From: Actinomycetota bacterium | Lineage (GTDB): Bacteria > Actinomycetota > Actinomycetes > Actinomycetales > Microbacteriaceae | DNA: 51,539 nt | Assembly: GCA_947450345.1 (NCBI GenBank) | Contig: CANFVD010000006.1 | Location: 1-51,539 of the forward strand | Reading direction: 5' to 3' | In this document: positions 9,480 through 20,823 of the stretch, piece after piece | Numbering within the stretch: position 1 is the stretch's first letter | How the letters are laid out: the number at the start of each line of letters is the position of its first letter | Notes under the pieces: model-generated | Seen by the model: only the letters and a program-made list of their open reading frames with translations | Told to the model about the DNA's origin: nothing | Database searches by the model: none | Position numbers and translations under genes: made by a program

Positions 9480-10603
9480 GCGTCGAGCCGGGTGAGCCAC
9501 CCGTGGCGATCGGGCAGACGGCCGTACTGAATGTCGGTGAGTTCCTTGCGCAGGCTCATGGTGAGCTCACCCGCGGGAGCGTTTGCGTCGCCGATGCTGA
9601 GGTCGCGTCCCAGCAGTTGGCAAATCGGCGTGATGACCGCTGCCGTACCGCACGCAAAAACCTCCGTGATCTCGCCGCTCTCCACGCCGTCTTGCCATTC
9701 CTGAATCGACACGTGACGTTCTTCGACCTCGAGTCCGCGATCGCGTGCGAGTGTGAGGATGCTGTCGCGCGTGATTCCCTCAAGAATTGTTCCCGTGAGA
9801 GCCGGCGTGACGAGCTTTCCGTTCTTGTGCACGAAGAAGACGTTCATTCCGCCCAGTTCGTCGATGTGCGTGCCGGTCTCGGCATCGAGGAAGAGCACCT
9901 GAGCGCACCCGTTCTCATACGCCTCGACCTGTGGGAGCAGCGACGACGCGTAGTTTCCGCCGCACTTGGCCGAACCCGTTCCACCGCGTCCCGCGCGGGA
10001 GAAGTCTTCGGTGAGCCAAATCTTGACGGGTGCCACGCCCTGAGTAAAGTAGGCGCCGGCCGGGCTGGCGATCAGCATATAGCTCACACGGTGGGCGGCG
10101 CGCACGCCCAAGAACACCTCGTTGGCGATCATGAAGGGGCGAAAGTACAGGCTTGTCTCGGGAGCCGACGGCACCCAATCGCCGTCGACGGCGATGAGCT
10201 GCTTGAGTGACTCGATGAAGTCGGGCACCGACAACTCGGGCAGGGCGAGTCGGTGCGCCGAGCGCTGCATACGACGTGCGTTGGCCTCGGGGCGGAACGT
10301 CCAGATCGAACCGTCGGCGTGACGGTAAGCCTTAAGTCCCTCAAAGACTTCTTGCCCGTAGTGCAAGACGGCAGCGGCCGGGTCGAGGGTGAGCGGACCG
10401 TAGGCCGTCACACGGGCATCGTGCCAGCCCTGATCAATCGCCCAGTCGATGGTGACCATGTGATCCGTGAAGTGCTTACCGAACCCGGGGTCGGCCAAGA
10501 TTTCTTCGCGTTCCATCTCGTGACGCATGGCGGCACTCGGGGTGAGCGCAAAGCTGAGCGGGAAGGTGGTCTCGTCCACGTTCGATAGTTTGTCCGGCGT
10601 CAT
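9476..10603 (-). CDS. ilvE: Branched-chain amino acid aminotransferase
   Basis: [52 protein letters not shown] (PLP Lys); [11 protein letters not shown]. Confidence 0.97.
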   Translation of the reverse strand: MTPDKLSNVDETTFPLSFALTPSAAMRHEMEREEILADPGFGKHFTDHMVTIDWAIDQGWHDARVTAYGPLTLDPAAAVLHYGQEVFEGLKAYRHADGSIWTFRPEANARRMQRSAHRLALPELSVPDFIESLKQLIAVDGDWVPSAPETSLYFRPFMIANEVFLGVRAAHRVSYMLIASPAGAYFTQGVAPVKIWLTEDFSRAGRGGTGSAKCGGNYASSLLPQVEAYENGCAQVLFLDAETGTHIDELGGMNVFFVHKNGKLVTPALTGTILEGITRDSILTLARDRGLEVEERHVSIQEWQDGVESGEITEVFACGTAAVITPICQLLGRDLSIGDANAPAGELTMSLRKELTDIQYGRLPDRHGWLTRLDA

Positions 10604-10619
10604 TGCACGGCCCTCCGTT

Positions 10620-11672
10620 TTACTGCAGTCGGGCGAGGATGGCGTCGCCAACCTCGCTGGTTGTGCGGGCACCAGCACCGCGATCTGTGACGTCGGCCTC
10701 AACTGCGGCCTGAATTCGGGCGGCCGCATCCGAATGCCCAAAGTGCTCGAACAGCATGGCCACCGACAGGATGGCGGCTGTGGGGTCGGCCTTCTTCTGG
10801 CCCGCGATGTCGGGAGCCGAACCGTGCACCGGTTCAAACATGCTTGGGAACACATTCTCGTGGTTGATGTTCGCGCTGGCGGCCAGACCGATACCGCCAC
10901 TGATAGCGCCGGCGAGGTCGGTGATGATGTCGCCAAACAGGTTGTCGGTCACGATCACATCGAAGCGCGAGGGTTCCGTGACAAAGAAGATGGTTGCGGC
11001 ATCGATGTGCAGGTAGTCGACCTCGATCTGCGGGTATTCGGCCGCGACCTTCTCCACGACCCACGTCCACAGCTGACCCGCGCTGGTGAGCACGTTGGTC
11101 TTGTGCACCCACGTGAGCTTCTTGCGCGGACGCTTGGTTGCCAGTTCGAACGCGTAGCGCACCACGCGCTCCACGCCATAGGCGGTGTTGATCGACACCT
11201 CGGTGGCCACCTCGTGCGGGGTGTCGGAGCGGAAGCGCCCGCCGTTGCCGGCGTACGGCCCCTCGGTTCCCTCGCGCACAACCACGAAGTCCACCACACC
11301 GGGGTTGGCCAGCGGGGTCTGAATCTGGGGGTACACCTTGGTGGGGCGCAGGTTGATGTACTGGTCCATCGAGAAGCGCAGCTTGAGCAACAGACCGCGT
11401 TCGATGATGCCGGCAGGAATCCTGTGATCGTTGGGCTTGCCACCCACGGCACCCAAGAGAATGGCGTCGTTCTCGGCAATGGCCGCCAGATCGGCGTCAC
11501 TCAGCACATCGCCCGTGGCAAGGTAGCGCTCGGCACCGAGTACGAAATGTGTTTTGTCGAAGGTGACTCCGGCGCCCGGGGCCACCGCGTCGAGAACTCG
11601 GACGGCCTGATCAATAACTTCGGGGCCGATGCCGTCTCCGGGGATCACAGCAAGTTTGATGGTTTGCGCCAT
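10620..11672 (-). CDS. leuB: 3-isopropylmalate dehydrogenase
   Basis: [77 protein letters not shown]. Confidence 0.96.
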   Translation of the reverse strand: MAQTIKLAVIPGDGIGPEVIDQAVRVLDAVAPGAGVTFDKTHFVLGAERYLATGDVLSDADLAAIAENDAILLGAVGGKPNDHRIPAGIIERGLLLKLRFSMDQYINLRPTKVYPQIQTPLANPGVVDFVVVREGTEGPYAGNGGRFRSDTPHEVATEVSINTAYGVERVVRYAFELATKRPRKKLTWVHKTNVLTSAGQLWTWVVEKVAAEYPQIEVDYLHIDAATIFFVTEPSRFDVIVTDNLFGDIITDLAGAISGGIGLAASANINHENVFPSMFEPVHGSAPDIAGQKKADPTAAILSVAMLFEHFGHSDAAARIQAAVEADVTDRGAGARTTSEVGDAILARLQ

Positions 11673-11676
11673 GGCG

Positions 11677-13269
11677 TTACTCCGTAATGTCAATCTCGAG
11701 CATGACGTCGGCCTCGATGGCCGCGCGCACCTTGTCGAGCAGTGTGGCCGGAACGGGCGAATCAACCGTGAGCACACTCAGCGCCTGGCCGCCCTGCTTT
11801 TCGCGGGCAATCTGCATGCCCGCGATGTTGATCTTGGCGTCGCCAAACTCCTTGCCGTAGACGGCAACGATTCCCGGGCGATCCGTGTACTGCATGATGA
11901 TCAGGTGCTGGTCGATCGGCACATCGACCTCGTAGCCATTGATGTCAACAATCTTTTCGACCTGCTTGGTTCCCACGAGCGTGCCACCCACTTGAACCTG
12001 CGTGCCGTCACTGAGAGCACCGCGAATGCTGAGCAGGTTGCGGTAGTTGGGCGACTCCGACTCGACCGTCAGGCGCACCTCGATGCCGCGCTGCTCGGCC
12101 AAGAGTGGGGCGTTGACGTAGGACACGGTCTCGCTCACCACGTTGGTGAAGATTCCCTTGAGCGCGGCAAGCTTGAGCACCTTCACGTCGTGCTCGGCAA
12201 TCTCGCCGCGCACCTCCACCTCAACACTCGTGACAGGGCTCGACTGCGCGAGTCCGGAGAACACCTGGCCCAGCTTTTCCATGAGCGGGATGCCTGGGCG
12301 CACGCTCGGATCGATTACTCCACCGGCAACGTTCACGGCGTCGGGAACAAGGTCGCCGCCGAGTGCGAGACGCACCGACTTGGCGACCGAAATACCGGCC
12401 TTCTCTTGGGCCTCATCCGTGGATGCCCCGAGGTGGGGGGTCACAACAACGTTGGGCAGGTCGAGCAGGTTTGAGCCCTTGGGCGGCTCGTTGACAAAAA
12501 CATCGAGACCGGCGCCGGCGATTTCACCGGTGGTCAGCGCTTCGTAGAGGTCGTCCTCGTCAATGAGTCCGCCGCGCGCCACGTTGATGACGAACGCGGT
12601 CTTCTTCATCTTGGCCAGCTGCGCCTTGCTAATCATGCCGGTGGTCTCAGGCGTCTTAGGCATGTGAATGGTGATGAAGTCACTCTCGGCAAGCAGTTCG
12701 TCGAGCGTGAGCAGTTCGACACCCAGCTGCTGCGCGCGCGCCGAGGTGACGTAGGGATCGAACGCCACGATGCGCGTGCCGAAGGCCTGCATGCGGGCCG
12801 CGATGAGTGCGCCGATGCGGCCGAGGCCGATGATGCCAATGGTCTTTTCGTAAAGCTCGGTTCCCGTGAACGAGCTGCGCTTCCACTCGCCCTTGGCGAG
12901 TGCTGCGTGAGCCGCGGGAATGTAGCGCGCCAGGCTCAGGATGTGTCCGATGGTGAGCTCGGCGGCCGAAATGATGTTGGAGGTGGGCGCGTTGACCACC
13001 ATGACGCCGGCCGTGGTGGCCGCCTTGATGTCGACGTTGTCGAGACCAACACCCGCGCGCGCAATCACCTTGAGCTGAGGGGCTGCCGCAATCACCTCGG
13101 CATCAACCTGCGTGGCAGAACGCACCAGAATGGCCGCGGCCGTGTTCACGGCGTCGAGCAGGGCTGTGCGGTCTGTACCGTCGACCGTGCGCACGTCAAA
13201 GTCGGGGCCGAGCGCCTCAACGGTGGCGGGCGAGAGCTCTTCGGCAATCAAAACGATGGGCTTTGTCAC
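11677..13269 (-). CDS. serA: D-3-phosphoglycerate dehydrogenase (with ASB/ACT C-terminal domains)
   Basis: [50 protein letters not shown]-terminal [44 protein letters not shown]. Confidence 0.97.
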   Translation of the reverse strand: MTKPIVLIAEELSPATVEALGPDFDVRTVDGTDRTALLDAVNTAAAILVRSATQVDAEVIAAAPQLKVIARAGVGLDNVDIKAATTAGVMVVNAPTSNIISAAELTIGHILSLARYIPAAHAALAKGEWKRSSFTGTELYEKTIGIIGLGRIGALIAARMQAFGTRIVAFDPYVTSARAQQLGVELLTLDELLAESDFITIHMPKTPETTGMISKAQLAKMKKTAFVINVARGGLIDEDDLYEALTTGEIAGAGLDVFVNEPPKGSNLLDLPNVVVTPHLGASTDEAQEKAGISVAKSVRLALGGDLVPDAVNVAGGVIDPSVRPGIPLMEKLGQVFSGLAQSSPVTSVEVEVRGEIAEHDVKVLKLAALKGIFTNVVSETVSYVNAPLLAEQRGIEVRLTVESESPNYRNLLSIRGALSDGTQVQVGGTLVGTKQVEKIVDINGYEVDVPIDQHLIIMQYTDRPGIVAVYGKEFGDAKINIAGMQIAREKQGGQALSVLTVDSPVPATLLDKVRAAIEADVMLEIDITE

Positions 13270-13338
13270 GGGTGCGTTTCTCTTTTCAAGCAGGAAATAA
13301 CCGGCGAAAGTACGTGTCTCGCCAGTCTAACCGGCGGT

Positions 13339-13785
13339 CTAGGTCACAAAAATCGAGGTCAAGGGCAGTGCGAGAACGATGTCGAGATTGACCACCGAGA
13401 CGATGGCAAATCCGAGGGCAAACGTGAACACGGTGTGGCTCACCCGCATGCGCCGCGTAATGACGATGCCCGCGGCAAAAAGTAGAACGGGGAGCACGAC
13501 AAGTGTGATGGTCGACGCCCAGCCAATGACGCTGAGGTCGAGGCCCAATTGCAGACGCTGGTTTTGAACGCCTAAGAAATTTCCGATGCCCGACCACGTG
13601 GCGTATCCGTAGAGGAGAAGCGCCACAACGAGCGTGACAATGCGACCAATCAGCCACGTGGCGAGCGGTCCACCGCCCGGCACGGGTCGGCCGACGCCGT
13701 TCGCGCCGGAAACGTTGCCCCCGGAAACGTTGCCCCCGGAGGCCTTGCGCGCCGCGCCGGCACTCTCGGCTCCTGAGCCCGTCAC
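13339..13785 (-). CDS. Small membrane protein of unknown function
   Basis: GTG start at 13785 overlaps the upstream stop (GTGA). Three to four hydrophobic segments; N-terminus carries a duplicated SGGNV unit. Confidence 0.65.
   Translation of the reverse strand: MTGSGAESAGAARKASGGNVSGGNVSGANGVGRPVPGGGPLATWLIGRIVTLVVALLLYGYATWSGIGNFLGVQNQRLQLGLDLSVIGWASTITLVVLPVLLFAAGIVITRRMRVSHTVFTFALGFAIVSVVNLDIVLALPLTSIFVT
13708..13737. repeat. Tandem duplication 2 x 15 bp (GGAAACGTTGCCCCC) inside a coding region
   Basis: Two exact adjacent copies 13708-13722 and 13723-13737; encodes repeated SGGNV. Confidence 0.8.
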
Positions 13786-14336
13786 GATGCCCACCCGAGG
13801 TAGGGCCACGGAATCAGCACCAGGATTCCCACAACAAAGAGCACGCTGCGGCGCACGAGTGACGAACGCCGCGCCAGCACAATGACGCCACCACACCAAA
13901 GGGGTCCTGCGGCGACGGCCGACCAGAGTCCCAGAATGAACATGGCGTTGCCGAGCGGGTCGGCAATCTGAATCGGATTGCGCAGCGCGACAATCAACCA
14001 CGCAACCGCAATCAGTAGGTAAACGGCGGCGAAGACCCCGGTGACAATCAGATCGACGTTGGTGCCGGCCGTCGCTGGTTGAGTAGCCGACTCTGTCGGC
14101 GTATCGAAACCACGTTTCTTCCGTCTCGATACAGCGGCTACGCCGCCACTCGACGAGCGAGCATCCTCAGGGGTTTCGATACGGCCACTGCGTGGCCTAC
14201 TCAACCCGCCACTCGACGAGCGAGCAGACGACGACGGGGACTTGTCGGCCTTCGGGGCACTCCACGTGATGTTGGTGGTGTCGCGATCGCGGTCACCGGC
14301 CCAGGTCAGGGCCTCGTCATCATCGTGTGTGCTCAT
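13782..14336 (-). CDS. Membrane protein of unknown function with REP-derived N-terminal cytosolic segment
   Basis: Continuous ORF MSTHDDDEALTWAGDRDRDTTNITWSAPK... followed by repeat-derived ARSSSGG..., then several TM helices. Confidence 0.65.
   Translation of the reverse strand: MSTHDDDEALTWAGDRDRDTTNITWSAPKADKSPSSSARSSSGGLSRPRSGRIETPEDARSSSGGVAAVSRRKKRGFDTPTESATQPATAGTNVDLIVTGVFAAVYLLIAVAWLIVALRNPIQIADPLGNAMFILGLWSAVAAGPLWCGGVIVLARRSSLVRRSVLFVVGILVLIPWPYLGWAS
14077..14225. repeat. Cluster of three REP-like palindromic units (GGTTGAGTAG-hairpin-CGTATCGAAACC family)
   Basis: Units at ~14077-14111 (GGTTGAGTAGCCGACTCTGTCGGCGTATCGAAACC), ~14123-14162 (GTCTCGATACAGCGGCTACGCCGCCACTCGACGAGCGAGC) and ~14172-14225 (GGTTTCGATACGGCCACTGCGTGGCCTACTCAACCCGCCACTCGACGAGCGAGC). 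Confidence 0.85.
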
Positions 14337-14393
14337 GTGGCGCGGGAAGTCCCCGTCGTTATCGTCTAGCGAATGTGGTGAGTGGGCAGCCGA

Positions 14394-15419
14394 CTAGCGG
14401 GCGGCCGAACCCTCGGTGTAGTCCTTGTCCTGCGGACGCCACGCGAACATCTCGCGGAGCTTGCGGCCCACGGCCTCGATGGGGTGCTTGGCACCCTTCT
14501 CGCGCAGGGCGATGAACTCGGGTGCACCAGCGTCCTGATCGGCGATGAAGCGCTTGGCGAACGTGCCGTCCTGAATGTCGGCGAGAACGGCCTTCATGTT
14601 CTCTTTCACACTCGGGTCGATCACGCGCGGGCCCGAGACGTAGTCGCCGTACTCAGCGGTGTCGGAAACCGACCAACGCTGCTTGGCGATGCCGCCCTCC
14701 CACATGAGGTCAACGATCAGCTTGAGTTCGTGCAGCACCTCGAAGTAGGCAATCTCGGGCTGGTAGCCGGCCTCAACCAGGGTCTCGTAGCCGTACATGA
14801 CGAGCTGCGAGGCGCCACCGCAGAGAACGGTCTGCTCGCCGAAGAGGTCGGTCTCGGTCTCTTCGGTGAACGTGGTCTTGATGCCACCGGCACGGAGAGC
14901 GCCGAGGCCCTTGGAGTACGACCACGCCATGTCCCAGGCCTTGCCCGAAGCGTCCTTCTCAACGGCAACGATCACGGGAACACCGCGACCTGCTTCGTAC
15001 TCTCGACGAACCGTGTGTCCGGGACCCTTGGGGGCAACGAGAATCACGTCAACGCCCTCGGGCGCTTCGATGTAGCCGTAACGGATGTTGAAGCCGTGTC
15101 CAAAGATGAGCGTCTTGCCCGGCGTGAGGTTGGGCTTGATGTCGTCGGCGAACAGGAAACGCTGCACCTGGTCGGGGGCGAGGATGACAATGACGTCTCC
15201 CCACGCGGCGGCCTCAGCGGTGGTCATCACCGTGAGTCCGGCCTCTTCAGCCTTGGCAATCGACTTGCTGCCGGCCTTGAGGCCAACAACCACGTCTACG
15301 CCCGAGTCGTGAAGGTTGAGCGCGTGGGCGTGACCCTGCGAGCCGTAGCCGATGATGGCAACCTTCTTGCTCTTGATGAGCTCAAGGTCAGCATCCTTGT
15401 CGTAGTGAATTTCCAGCAC
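14394..15419 (-). CDS. ilvC: Ketol-acid reductoisomerase
   Basis: [54 protein letters not shown]. Confidence 0.97.
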   Translation of the reverse strand: MLEIHYDKDADLELIKSKKVAIIGYGSQGHAHALNLHDSGVDVVVGLKAGSKSIAKAEEAGLTVMTTAEAAAWGDVIVILAPDQVQRFLFADDIKPNLTPGKTLIFGHGFNIRYGYIEAPEGVDVILVAPKGPGHTVRREYEAGRGVPVIVAVEKDASGKAWDMAWSYSKGLGALRAGGIKTTFTEETETDLFGEQTVLCGGASQLVMYGYETLVEAGYQPEIAYFEVLHELKLIVDLMWEGGIAKQRWSVSDTAEYGDYVSGPRVIDPSVKENMKAVLADIQDGTFAKRFIADQDAGAPEFIALREKGAKHPIEAVGRKLREMFAWRPQDKDYTEGSAAR

Positions 15420-15478
15420 AGTGTTTCTCCTTGGGTTTCTTGGTTCGTGACGTTGAAAAAAATGGATGGCGTGCGGTG

Positions 15479-15991
15479 TTACTTGTAAACGCGCTCGGTG
15501 ATCGACTTGGGACCACGACCAATGGCGAGCAGTCCCGATTGTGCAATCTCTTTGATGCCGTAGGGCTCGAGAACGCGCAACAGGGCGGATGTCTTGCCCG
15601 AATCGCCGGTGACCTCAATGACGAGGGCATCGGGCGACACGTCAACAACCCGTGCGCGAAACAGCGTAACGGCTTCGAGCACCTGTGAACGTGACGCGTT
15701 GTCGACACGAACCTTGATCAGCAGGTGTTCGCGCTGCACCGACTGGTCGATGTCGAGCTCAACGACCTTGATGACGTTCACCAGTTTGTTGAGCTGCTTG
15801 GTGACCTGCTCGAGCGGAAGCTCGTCAACGTCCACCACAACGGTGATACGCGAGAGGCCTTCGATCTCGGAGTGCCCCACGGCCAGCGATTCGATGTTGA
15901 ATCCGCGACGTGCGAAGAGGCCGGCAACGCGGGTCAGCAGACCCGGCTTGTCCTCAACGAGAAGGCTCAGAACGTGCGATGTCATAGCCAT
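15479..15991 (-). CDS. ilvN: Acetolactate synthase small (regulatory) subunit
   Basis: [41 protein letters not shown] domain. Confidence 0.95.
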   Translation of the reverse strand: MAMTSHVLSLLVEDKPGLLTRVAGLFARRGFNIESLAVGHSEIEGLSRITVVVDVDELPLEQVTKQLNKLVNVIKVVELDIDQSVQREHLLIKVRVDNASRSQVLEAVTLFRARVVDVSPDALVIEVTGDSGKTSALLRVLEPYGIKEIAQSGLLAIGRGPKSITERVYK

Positions 15992-15997
15992 TCCTCC

Positions 15998-17785
15998 CTA
16001 TTCCTCGTTGTCCCACGACGGCGCGTGATCGCGCGCGTACTGGACGTAACTGTTGCTCACGCCCTGGGGCACCATGGGCCAGACCATGGCATCGGCACTC
16101 ACCACGAAGTCAATCACCACGGGGCGATCGTTGGTGGCCAGAGCCAGCCTGATGGCTTCGTCAACTTCTTCGCGCTTGGTCACGCGGATGCTCAGCGCGC
16201 CATAGGCATCGCCCAGCTTCACAAAGTCGGGGATGCGAATGGTGTCGTGTCCGGTGTTGAGATCCGTGTTGGAGTAGCGGCCGTCGTAGAACAGCGTCTG
16301 CCACTGGCGCACCATACCGAGCGACGAGTTGTTGATGATCGCCACTTTGATGGGGATGTTGTTGATGGTGCAGGTGGCCAACTCCTGGTTGGTCATCTGG
16401 AAACATCCGTCGCCGTCGATGGCCCACACCACGCGGTCGGGCTGGGCGACCTTGGCACCCATGGCAGCCGGAACGGCGTAGCCCATGGTGCCGGCACCGC
16501 CCGAGTTGAGCCACGCGTTGGGGCGCTCGTACTTGATGAACTGCGCGGCCCACATCTGGTGCTGGCCCACGCCCGCGGCGTAAACAGCTTCGGGACCACT
16601 GAGTTCACCCACGCGCTGAATCACGTACTGCGGAGACAGCAGGCCATCGTCGGGCTCGGTGAAGCCCAGCGGGAACTCCGCGCGTAACGAGTTGAGCTGT
16701 GCCCACCACTCGGCGATGTCGAGCTTCTTCTTGCCCATCTCCTTGGCGTAGGCATCCGTGAGATCCACCATCACGTCTTTGAGGTCGCCCACGATGGGCA
16801 CCTCGGCGTGACGAATCTTGCCAATCTCGGCCGGGTCGATGTCCACGTGAATCACCTGAGCGTTCATGGCAAAGAGTGCGGCCTTGCCGGTCACGCGGTC
16901 GTCGAAGCGCGCACCGAGCGTGATGAGGAGGTCGGCCTCCTGCAGCGCGAGCACCGCAGGAACCGTGCCGTGCATGCCGGGCATGCCCAAGTTCTGCTCG
17001 TGCGAGTCGGGGAATGCGCCGCGCGCCATGAGCGTGGTCACCACGGGAGCGCCCACGAGCTCGACGAGTTTGAGCAACTCAGCTGCGGCGCCCGAGCGGA
17101 CGATTCCACCACCCACGTAGAAGACCGGCTTCTTGGCCTGCGCCATGAGCTCGGCGGCGGCCTGGATCTGCTTGCCGTTCGCCTTGGTCACCGGGTGGTA
17201 TCCGGGAAGCTCGTAGGTGGGCGGCCAGCTGAAGTCGAAATCGGCCTGCTGGGCATCCTTGGTGATGTCCACGAGAACGGGACCGGGGCGACCCGTCGTC
17301 GCGATTTCGTAAGCGGCGGCCAGCGTGCCGGGAATGTCTTCGGCTTGGGTCACCAAGAACGAGTGCTTGGTGATCGGCATGGTGATGCCCACGATGTCAG
17401 CCTCTTGGAAGGCGTCGGTTCCCATCAGGTGACTAAATACCTGGCCGGTAATGGCCAGCATCGGCACCGAGTCCATGTGAGCATCCGCGATGGCGGTCAC
17501 GAGGTTGGTGGCACCGGGGCCGGACGTGGCGATGCACACGCCGAGCTTGCCCGACGAAGAGGCGTAGCCCTCGGCCGCGTGGCCGGCGCCCTGTTCGTGA
17601 CGAACCAGAATGTGGCGAATTTTGGAGGCGTCCATCAGCGGGTCATAAACCGGCAGAATGGCGCCACCCGGCAGACCGAACACGTCGGTAATGCCCAGCA
17701 GCTCGAGACTGCGCACAACGGCCTCGGCGCCAGTCATTGACTGGGTCTTGGTCGTCTTAGCAGCGGGAGAAGTGTCGGCAGACAT
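15998..17785 (-). CDS. ilvB: Acetolactate synthase large subunit
   Basis: ThDP enzyme: [43 protein letters not shown]...[13 protein letters not shown]; start chosen at [10 protein letters not shown]. Confidence 0.96.
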   Translation of the reverse strand: MSADTSPAAKTTKTQSMTGAEAVVRSLELLGITDVFGLPGGAILPVYDPLMDASKIRHILVRHEQGAGHAAEGYASSSGKLGVCIATSGPGATNLVTAIADAHMDSVPMLAITGQVFSHLMGTDAFQEADIVGITMPITKHSFLVTQAEDIPGTLAAAYEIATTGRPGPVLVDITKDAQQADFDFSWPPTYELPGYHPVTKANGKQIQAAAELMAQAKKPVFYVGGGIVRSGAAAELLKLVELVGAPVVTTLMARGAFPDSHEQNLGMPGMHGTVPAVLALQEADLLITLGARFDDRVTGKAALFAMNAQVIHVDIDPAEIGKIRHAEVPIVGDLKDVMVDLTDAYAKEMGKKKLDIAEWWAQLNSLRAEFPLGFTEPDDGLLSPQYVIQRVGELSGPEAVYAAGVGQHQMWAAQFIKYERPNAWLNSGGAGTMGYAVPAAMGAKVAQPDRVVWAIDGDGCFQMTNQELATCTINNIPIKVAIINNSSLGMVRQWQTLFYDGRYSNTDLNTGHDTIRIPDFVKLGDAYGALSIRVTKREEVDEAIRLALATNDRPVVIDFVVSADAMVWPMVPQGVSNSYVQYARDHAPSWDNEE

Positions 17786-17834
17786 GAGTAAGCGTCCTTT
17801 GCGTCGAAAGGTGAAAAAAGAGGAACGGGCGTCG

Positions 17835-19529
17835 TTACCCGGTAATCGCACCTACCGAGGCGGAGTGCACCAATTTGGAGTACTTCGCCAATACGCCACG
17901 TGTGTAGCGCGGAGGGAGCGGTTGCCAGCTTTGTCGGCGGCTTGCGAGCTCTTCTTCGTCAACCAGTAAGTCGAGAGTCCGAGTCGCGATATCGACCCGT
18001 ATGAGATCACCATCGCGCAGAAGTCCGATGGGTCCGCCATCGACAGCTTCTGGAGCTATATGGCCGATACACAGTCCGGTTGTGCCGCCTGAGAATCGAC
18101 CGTCCGTTAATAGTAGAACATCTTTGCCCAGGCCCGCACCCTTGATGGCGCCCGTGATGGCCAGCATCTCGCGCATTCCCGGACCACCCTTGGGGCCTTC
18201 GTAGCGAATCACCACCACGTCTCCGGCCACGATCTTGCCTTCCGTGAGGGCGTCCATGGCCGCGCGTTCGCGTTCGAACACCCGTGCCGGACCTTCAAAC
18301 ACGTCGAGGTCGAAGCCCGCGGTCTTCACCACGGCACCTTCGGGAGCCATCGATCCGCGCAACACGGCGATACCGCCGTTGTGGTGCAGCGGGTTGTCGA
18401 GCGTGCGAATCACTTCGCCGTCGACCGGCATGATCTTCATGTCGGCGAGGTTCTCGGCCAGCGTCTTGCCGGTCACTGTGAGCGCGTCGCCGTGAAGCAG
18501 GCCGGCATCCAGCAGGGCCTTCATGACCACGGGCACGCCACCGACACGGTCAACATCGTTCATGACGTACTTGCCGAACGGCTTGAGGTCGGCGATGTGC
18601 GGCACCTTGTCGTTGATGCGGTTGAAGTCATCGAGCGTCAGCTCCACCTCGGCCTCGTGCGCAATGGCGAGCAGGTGGAGAACGGCGTTGGTGGAACCGC
18701 CGAAGGCCATGAGCACGGCAATCGCGTTTTCGAACGCCTTCTTGGTGAGAATGTCGCGCGCGGTAATGCCGAGACGAATCAGGTTGACCACGGCTTCACC
18801 CGAACGGTGGGCAAAGTAGTCGCGGCGGCGGTCGGCGCTGGGCGGCGCGGCCGAACCGGGCAGACTCATGCCGAGTGCTTCGGCAATCGACGCCATGGTG
18901 TTGGCGGTGTACATGCCACCGCAGGCGCCCTCGCCGGGGCAGATGGCGCGCTCAATGCGGTCGAGGTCTTCTTCGCTCATGGTGCCGGCCTTGCAGGCAC
19001 CCACGGCCTCGAAGGCATCGATGATGGTCACGCTCTTCTCGGTGCCGTCGGACAGACGCACCCAGCCGGGAGCAATCGAACCGGCATACAGAAAAACGGA
19101 TGCCAGGTCGAGACGCGCGGCCGCCATGAGCATGCCGGGCAGCGACTTGTCGCAGCCGGCCAGTAGCACGGAGCCGTCGAGTCGCTCGGCCTGCATCACG
19201 ACCTCAACCGAGTCGGCAATCACCTCGCGTGAAACGAGCGAGAAGTGCATGCCCTCGTGGCCCATCGAGATGCCGTCGGACACTGAGACGGTGCCGAATT
19301 GCAGCGGGTAGCCGCCACCGGCGTGCACGCCCTCCTTGCTGGCCTGCGCCAAACGGTCCAGGCTCAAGTTGCACGGCGTGATCTCGTTCCATGAGCTCGC
19401 AATACCGATCTGGGGCTTGACCCAGTCTTCGTCGCCCATTCCCACGGCACGGAGCATGCCGCGCGAAGCGGCCTTCTCAATGCCGTCGGTGACGTCGCGG
19501 CTGCGGGGTTTCATGTCAATTTGTGCCAT
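17835..19529 (-). CDS. ilvD: Dihydroxy-acid dehydratase
   Basis: [51 protein letters not shown]. Confidence 0.97.
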   Translation of the reverse strand: MAQIDMKPRSRDVTDGIEKAASRGMLRAVGMGDEDWVKPQIGIASSWNEITPCNLSLDRLAQASKEGVHAGGGYPLQFGTVSVSDGISMGHEGMHFSLVSREVIADSVEVVMQAERLDGSVLLAGCDKSLPGMLMAAARLDLASVFLYAGSIAPGWVRLSDGTEKSVTIIDAFEAVGACKAGTMSEEDLDRIERAICPGEGACGGMYTANTMASIAEALGMSLPGSAAPPSADRRRDYFAHRSGEAVVNLIRLGITARDILTKKAFENAIAVLMAFGGSTNAVLHLLAIAHEAEVELTLDDFNRINDKVPHIADLKPFGKYVMNDVDRVGGVPVVMKALLDAGLLHGDALTVTGKTLAENLADMKIMPVDGEVIRTLDNPLHHNGGIAVLRGSMAPEGAVVKTAGFDLDVFEGPARVFERERAAMDALTEGKIVAGDVVVIRYEGPKGGPGMREMLAITGAIKGAGLGKDVLLLTDGRFSGGTTGLCIGHIAPEAVDGGPIGLLRDGDLIRVDIATRTLDLLVDEEELASRRQSWQPLPPRYTRGVLAKYSKLVHSASVGAITG

Positions 19530-19669
19530 GCGTTGAGTCTATAACCGCGCGTAAATTGCGCGAATCTTGGCTGCTGCGTGAACGCGAGGTAACTTTTTCC
19601 CCAACTCTTTTCCAGCGTGGAGCAAACGTCCAGCCTGAGCGCCCGAGGCGCCGATAGCGTGGACACATA

Positions 19670-20509
19670 ATGATGAAAATCGGCATGAGCACCTCGTGTG
19701 TCTACCCCCTGTCCGCCGAAGAAGGCTTTCGCTTCGCTTCCCTTGCCGGGTACGACGGCGTTGAGGTGATGGTCACTCGTGACCCCAAAACGCAAACGGC
19801 CGACGGCCTGCGCCGCATGATGGACGAGTACCAGATGCCCGTCCTCTCTATTCACGCTCCCGTGCTGTTGCTCACCCACTTCGTGTGGGGACGCGACCCG
19901 CAGATCAAACTTGAGAAGGCTGCCGAGCTAGCCGCCGAGGTGGGAGCGTCCACCGTTGTGGTGCACCCGCCGTTCCGTTGGCAGTCAACCTATGCCGAGC
20001 GCTTCCTCGACATCGTGCGCGAGACCGGCAACAACACGGGCGTCAACATTGCCGTGGAGAACATGTTCCCGTGGAAGGTGCGCAACTCGTCGATGCAGGC
20101 CTACGCCCCCGGCGCCGATCCTCGTGATTTCGACTGCGACGCTGTCACCCTGGACTTCTCGCACGCAGCACTCTCGGGTCACGACGCCCTCGAGCTCACG
20201 CACGCCTACGGCGAGCGCTTGCGCCACGTGCACCTCTGTGATGGTGCCGCGGCTGCCGACGACAACCGGATCTTCGACGAGCACTTGCTGCCCGGTGAGG
20301 GTCGCCAGCCCGTTGCCGAGGTTCTGCGCCACCTGGCCGACACCAATTGGGACGGTCATATCGTGGCCGAGGTCAACACTCGCAAGGCCAAGTCGGAGGA
20401 TGAACGTCTCGACCTGCTGGTTCGCACCCTCGAGTTTGCGCGCGAGCACACAAGTCCGTCAGGGTCCACAGCGCCAGCAGTTGTCGCGGAGCTCGAACCC
20501 GTCGCTTAG
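19670..20509 (+). CDS. Sugar phosphate isomerase/epimerase-like TIM-barrel protein
   Basis: MKIGMSTSCVYP...GYDGVEVM...VENMFPW...HVHLCDG...LLPGEG; xylose isomerase-like TIM barrel (AP endonuclease 2 family). Confidence 0.82.
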   Translation: MMKIGMSTSCVYPLSAEEGFRFASLAGYDGVEVMVTRDPKTQTADGLRRMMDEYQMPVLSIHAPVLLLTHFVWGRDPQIKLEKAAELAAEVGASTVVVHPPFRWQSTYAERFLDIVRETGNNTGVNIAVENMFPWKVRNSSMQAYAPGADPRDFDCDAVTLDFSHAALSGHDALELTHAYGERLRHVHLCDGAAAADDNRIFDEHLLPGEGRQPVAEVLRHLADTNWDGHIVAEVNTRKAKSEDERLDLLVRTLEFAREHTSPSGSTAPAVVAELEPVA

Positions 20510-20558
20510 CGCCAGCCGGCATCACCGGGTAACCTGTGACCAAGGACGGAGGGTGACC

Positions 20559-20774
20559 ATGCGTAGGTTCTTGTTTAACGGTGGAGTGCTGGGTGCACTC
20601 TTTGGCGGCATCTCGGCCGCACGTCAAACAGCCAAAGGTCCACGTGACTGGCGACTTGCCCTCGTCTGGCTGGGCTGGGGTATTAGCGTCACTCTGGCCG
20701 TCTTGGCCGTGCGCGATGAGGCGCGTGAAGCACGCGAGCTGGCCGAACTTGAGGACGAAGGCTACTGGGACTAG
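20559..20774 (+). CDS. Small (71 aa) membrane-associated protein of unknown function
   Basis: MRRFLFNGGVLGALFGGISAARQTAKGPRDWRLALVWLGWGISVTLAVLAVRDEAREARELAELEDEGYWD; RBS-like GGAGGG upstream; ORF seen in the 3' part of supplied ORF 19956..20774. Confidence 0.65.
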   Translation: MRRFLFNGGVLGALFGGISAARQTAKGPRDWRLALVWLGWGISVTLAVLAVRDEAREARELAELEDEGYWD

Positions 20775-20823
20775 CCCTGTGTTAGCCGGGACAGCCCGGT
20801 AAGCCAGTAGGACCACGGACACC

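Noticed and set aside
8649-9530. 293-aa + ORF opposite gltX
   Set aside because: Antisense artefact of GC-rich codon usage.
10527-11687. 386-aa + ORF opposite leuB
   Set aside because: Antisense to a clear leuB; low-complexity H/G/V/R-rich composition typical of high-GC shadow ORFs.
14382-15488. 368-aa + ORF opposite ilvC
   Set aside because: Shadow ORF antisense to ilvC; no recognisable domain.
19530-19669. Attenuator or leader peptide ahead of ilvD
   Set aside because: No BCAA-rich leader ORF or convincing terminator/antiterminator pairing visible by eye.
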